DNA from: Anaerolineaceae bacterium
GTDB lineage: Bacteria > Chloroflexota > Anaerolineae > Anaerolineales > Anaerolineaceae
DNA length: 36,308 nucleotides
Direction: 5' to 3'
Assembly (NCBI GenBank): GCA_016936755.1
Contig: JAFGXF010000137.1
Coordinates: 1-36,308, forward strand
The stretch's first letter is position 1. Each line of letters begins with the position of its first letter. Positions 33,031 to 36,308 of the stretch are shown in pieces. The notes below the pieces were generated by a model. That model was not told the origin of the DNA. It searched no databases and was given only the letters and a program-made list of their open reading frames with translations. The position numbers and the translations under genes are program-made.

Positions 33031-36000
33031 TTGGAAACAAAAGGACTAACCGCACTACGCATCAACCTGGCATCACCCGAGACCATTCGCAGCTGGTCCT
33101 ACGGTGAAGTATTAAAACCTGAAACCATCAATTACCGGCGTCTGAGGCCGGAAAAGGATGGTCTTTTTTGCGAAGCCATTTTTGGACCGACGCGCGACTG
33201 GCAGTGCTACTGCGGAAAGTACAAGAATCCCCGTTACAAAGGCATCATATGTGATAAATGCGGTGTGGAAGTCACCCGGTCAGCTGTGCGGCGTGAACGG
33301 ATGGGCCACATTGACCTGGCAACCCCGGTTGCCCACATCTGGTACACCCGCCGCATCCCCTCCTACCTGGGTTTTTTGCTTGACATCACCCGTCGAAATC
33401 TTGACCGTGTTCTTTACTTCGCGCAATACATCGTCACTTATGTTGATGAAGACGCGCGCACCAAGGCACTCAAGCGGCTTGAAGAGGAACTGAATGTTAC
33501 CGATCGAGCTCAAGCGTCTGAGATCAACAATCAGATAGCCGAGATCAAACTGGGACGCGATAAAACCATAGCGGAGTTCAAGCAGCAGGAAAAAGAATTG
33601 GAATCCCGCTACGATGAGATGATCGCTGAGAAGATCGAACCCATCATTAAAGAAGGGCAAAAACTCGAAACGACCATCCAGGATAAGAATGGCAAAACCA
33701 TTCGCGCAGCCATTAAATTCACCACCATGCCTGAGCCGGTCGTCATTGCTGAAGCCGGTTCCACAGTGGCAGTGGACCTGATTTCAAAGGTTCAGCAGGT
33801 TGTCAAGGAACGCATTGACCAGATTGAAGCCGAGATGAAGGATCAGAAACAGCGCGAGATCGAAGCATTGAAACTTCAGATCGAAAACACCAAGGCTGAA
33901 GCTGACACCCGGATGGAGAGTTTTCGCAATACGCTGGATGAGCAGTCGGATGTCAGTCATAAGGCCAATGTGCACCAGCGTGATGAATTAATGGATTTGC
34001 GCCCTTTCACTTTCCTGACCGAAAATGGCTATCGTGAATTGAAACAGCGCTGGGGTCAGGTCTTCCGTGCGGATATGGGTGCAGAAGCATTCTATGATAT
34101 CCTGCGCCGATTGGACCTGGAGAAATTATCTGAAGAGCTCTGGCGAGAGGTCAAAACCACAAAGAGCAAACAAAAGCGGAAGAAAGCCACCACCCGTCTG
34201 AAAGTGGTGGAAGCTTTCAGGCGCTCGGGTAATCGTCCGGAATGGATGATTTTGACCGTTTTGCCAGTCATCCCGCCCGATTTGCGCCCGATGGTCCCGC
34301 TGGATGGCGGTCGTTTTGCCACCTCGGATCTGAATGACCTTTATCGACGGGTGATCAACCGCAATAACCGGCTTAAACGATTGCTCGAACTGGGGGCTCC
34401 GGATGTTATTGTCCGCAATGAGAAACGCATGCTTCAGGAAGCAGTCGACTCATTGATCGACAACTCTCAGCGTGGCAAGGCGCTTTCTCGGCGCGGCCGT
34501 CGTGAATTGAAATCGTTATCTGACATGTTGAAAGGTAAAAAAGGTCGCTTCCGCCGTAACTTGCTGGGCAAACGAGTGGATTACTCCGGGCGTTCGGTTA
34601 TTGTGGTTGGGCCCAGTTTAAAGCTTTACCAATGTGGTCTGCCCAAGACGATGGCACTCGAGCTTTACCGTCCATTTGTGGTTTCACGCCTGGTTGAACA
34701 CAGCTATGCAGCCAATGTACGCGGTGCGAGACGTTTCATCGAGCGCAACCGGCCTGAAGTGTGGGAAGTACTGGAAGAGGTGATCAAGGATCGCCCCGTA
34801 TTGTTAAACCGTGCACCGACACTGCACCGCCTGGGCATTCAGGCTTTTGAACCGGTGCTGATCGAGGGCAGTGCCATCCAGCTTCATCCGCTGGTGACCA
34901 CGGCTTTTAATGCAGACTTTGACGGGGACCAGATGGCCGTGCATGTGCCGTTGTCTGAAAAAGCGGTAAATGAAGCACGCACGTTAATGCTGGCTTCACG
35001 CAACCTGTTAAAGCCGGCTGACGGTGAACCGATCATCACCCCCTCAAAGGATATGGTGTTGGGTGTCTATTACCTGACCATGGATCACACCCAGGACCAT
35101 AAAGGCGATGGGCGCATATTCGCAGATATCGATGATGTCGAGCTGGCTTACAGCCTTGACCAGGTCGATATTCACACCAAAATCAGATTGCGTACGCAAA
35201 CCTGGTACGACGACAAAGGCAGCCGCCTTGATAAAGACGAGACCCGCATCATCGAAACCACTGTCGGCCGGGCCCTGTTCAACCGTATTCTTCCGCCGGA
35301 AGTTCAATATGCAAATGATGTTCTGGATAAGGGCGGTGTCAAGGATTTAATCGCAGATGTGTATGACCTGTGCGGTCAGGAGATCACCACTGATGTGGCT
35401 GATCGCATTAAGGAGATTGGTTTTACATATGCCATGCAGTCCGGGTCCACCATTGCGGTCTCTGATATCACCATCCCGCCAGAGAAACGCGAGCATATTA
35501 AAAAGGCGTTGCAGGATGTGGAGGAGGTCCAGCGAGATTTCCGGCGCGGCTTGTTGACCGAACAGGAGCAGAACGAGCGCATTATCGATATCTGGCAGCA
35601 AACCACCAAACTGGTGGGCGATTCGGTGCGCCGCTATCTGGATCCCACCGGCAACCTGGCGACCATGGCATTATCCGGAGCAACCAAAGGCGGATTTGGC
35701 CCCATCACCCAGCTGGCCGGCATGCGCGGCTTGATGGCTGATCCCGCCGGACGCATCATCCCGCTGCCCATTCAATCCAACTTCCGTGAAGGCCTGACAG
35801 CCCTCGAATATTTCATTTCCACGCACGGTGCACGCAAAGGTCTGGCAGATACTGCGCTGCGCACGGCGGATGCGGGTTACCTGACCCGCCGCCTGGTGGA
35901 TATCGCACAAGATGTGGTCATCAACCAGGAAGATTGCGGGACTGAAGAAGGCATTTATATCCGAGCCCAGGATGATGTTGCCGGTCAATCGATGGGTACA

Positions 36001-36308
36001 CGTATTTTCAGCCGCATACTTGCTGAGAATGTGATCGATCCATTAACTGGAGAGATACTGGCCGAGAAAGGCGATATGCTCGATCACGAAAAGGTACGCG
36101 CAATCACCGGTGGCTCCGGGGTTGAGAGTATCAAGGTGCGCAGCCCACTGACCTGCGAATTGGTGCATGGCATCTGTGCCAAATGTTATGGGATGGATCT
36201 TGGGCGTGGAGAACTAGTTAACCTGGGATCGGCAGTTGGCATTGTTGCTGCACAATCAATCGGTGAGCCTGGCACCCAATTAACGCTACGCACCTTCCAT
36301 ACAGGTGG
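33031..36308 (+). CDS. rpoC: DNA-directed RNA polymerase subunit beta-prime, 3'-truncated
   Basis: The start is TTG 33031, with AGGAGG 8 nt upstream. The frame is open to the right edge (1092 complete codons), so the C-terminal part is missing. N-terminal zinc-binding Cys are C59, C61, C74 and C77. The clamp continues to VLYFAQYIV (about 127-135). Residues about 140-328 are then a coiled-coil-rich insertion absent from the E. coli protein, before the common sequence resumes ([12 protein letters not shown]). The rudder/lid region [21 protein letters not shown] and the catalytic motif NADFDGDQ (627-634, metal-binding D629, D631, D633) are intact. The trigger-loop region is near the right edge. 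rpoB is not upstream: the preceding gene is marR on the opposite strand. Confidence 0.98.
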   Translation, partial: METKGLTALRINLASPETIRSWSYGEVLKPETINYRRLRPEKDGLFCEAIFGPTRDWQCYCGKYKNPRYKGIICDKCGVEVTRSAVRRERMGHIDLATPVAHIWYTRRIPSYLGFLLDITRRNLDRVLYFAQYIVTYVDEDARTKALKRLEEELNVTDRAQASEINNQIAEIKLGRDKTIAEFKQQEKELESRYDEMIAEKIEPIIKEGQKLETTIQDKNGKTIRAAIKFTTMPEPVVIAEAGSTVAVDLISKVQQVVKERIDQIEAEMKDQKQREIEALKLQIENTKAEADTRMESFRNTLDEQSDVSHKANVHQRDELMDLRPFTFLTENGYRELKQRWGQVFRADMGAEAFYDILRRLDLEKLSEELWREVKTTKSKQKRKKATTRLKVVEAFRRSGNRPEWMILTVLPVIPPDLRPMVPLDGGRFATSDLNDLYRRVINRNNRLKRLLELGAPDVIVRNEKRMLQEAVDSLIDNSQRGKALSRRGRRELKSLSDMLKGKKGRFRRNLLGKRVDYSGRSVIVVGPSLKLYQCGLPKTMALELYRPFVVSRLVEHSYAANVRGARRFIERNRPEVWEVLEEVIKDRPVLLNRAPTLHRLGIQAFEPVLIEGSAIQLHPLVTTAFNADFDGDQMAVHVPLSEKAVNEARTLMLASRNLLKPADGEPIITPSKDMVLGVYYLTMDHTQDHKGDGRIFADIDDVELAYSLDQVDIHTKIRLRTQTWYDDKGSRLDKDETRIIETTVGRALFNRILPPEVQYANDVLDKGGVKDLIADVYDLCGQEITTDVADRIKEIGFTYAMQSGSTIAVSDITIPPEKREHIKKALQDVEEVQRDFRRGLLTEQEQNERIIDIWQQTTKLVGDSVRRYLDPTGNLATMALSGATKGGFGPITQLAGMRGLMADPAGRIIPLPIQSNFREGLTALEYFISTHGARKGLADTALRTADAGYLTRRLVDIAQDVVINQEDCGTEEGIYIRAQDDVAGQSMGTRIFSRILAENVIDPLTGEILAEKGDMLDHEKVRAITGGSGVESIKVRSPLTCELVHGICAKCYGMDLGRGELVNLGSAVGIVAAQSIGEPGTQLTLRTFHTG

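Overview
The window looks like a chromosomal stretch of a free-living bacterium with roughly 50% GC. The gene set suits a member of the Chloroflexota, most likely an Anaerolineae-type lineage: lipoproteins with Thr/Pro-rich spacers, a large coiled-coil insertion in the RNA polymerase beta-prime subunit, a Rho gene fused in an operon to a LysM/M23 peptidase, and a CpaE/TadZ-like response-regulator ATPase. That placement is an inference from protein style; no rRNA or other phylogenetic marker was compared. Both ends cut genes: mutL loses its 5' part and rpoC its 3' part.

Layout. 1-8.3 kb: the 3' part of mutL (+), a two-Ig-like-domain lipoprotein (-), a receiver/CpaE-like ATPase (-), tilS (+), a catalytically degenerate tyrosine recombinase (-), a small HExxH zincin (+) and an LCP-family lipoprotein (-). 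8.3-14.1 kb: a 7TM-GAF-coiled-coil protein (-), tRNA-Leu(CAG) with a clear promoter and terminator, a DivIC/FtsL-like protein and two GT-C-type membrane glycosyltransferase candidates (+). 14.1-17.9 kb: a strong promoter, a roughly 180-nt leader, rho, a LysM-M23 peptidase (4-nt overlap), birA and a 69-residue membrane protein (+), closed by a bidirectional terminator shared with gyrA. 17.9-23.6 kb, all minus: gyrA, an MFS transporter, a GxxExxY gene enclosed by imperfect inverted repeats, and a metallophosphoesterase. 23.7-27.1 kb: pstS-pstC-pstA-pstB (+). 27.1-32.6 kb (-): a HAD hydrolase, then a marR gene leading a heterodimeric ABC exporter pair. 32.9-36.3 kb: rpoC with its own promoter and no rpoB upstream.

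How genes work together. PstSCAB is a complete high-affinity phosphate importer, but phoU and phoBR are not here. The MarR regulator and two ABC half-transporters form one drug-efflux-type operon; the MarR promoter carries an inverted repeat around its -10 box that is a good candidate for autoregulation. Envelope functions recur (LCP, DivIC/FtsL-like, M23 peptidase, GT-C proteins), and core information-processing genes (mutL, tilS, rho, gyrA, rpoC) are scattered among them.

The most unusual element is a compact 460-bp unit at 22258-22717. One GxxExxY gene is bounded by 28-bp inverted repeats, each arm made of three 9-bp CGCNAAGNN units. The stop codon lies inside one arm and the ribosome binding site abuts the other. 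The degenerate integrase at 5596-6510 and the rpoC gene separated from rpoB are the next most interesting items.
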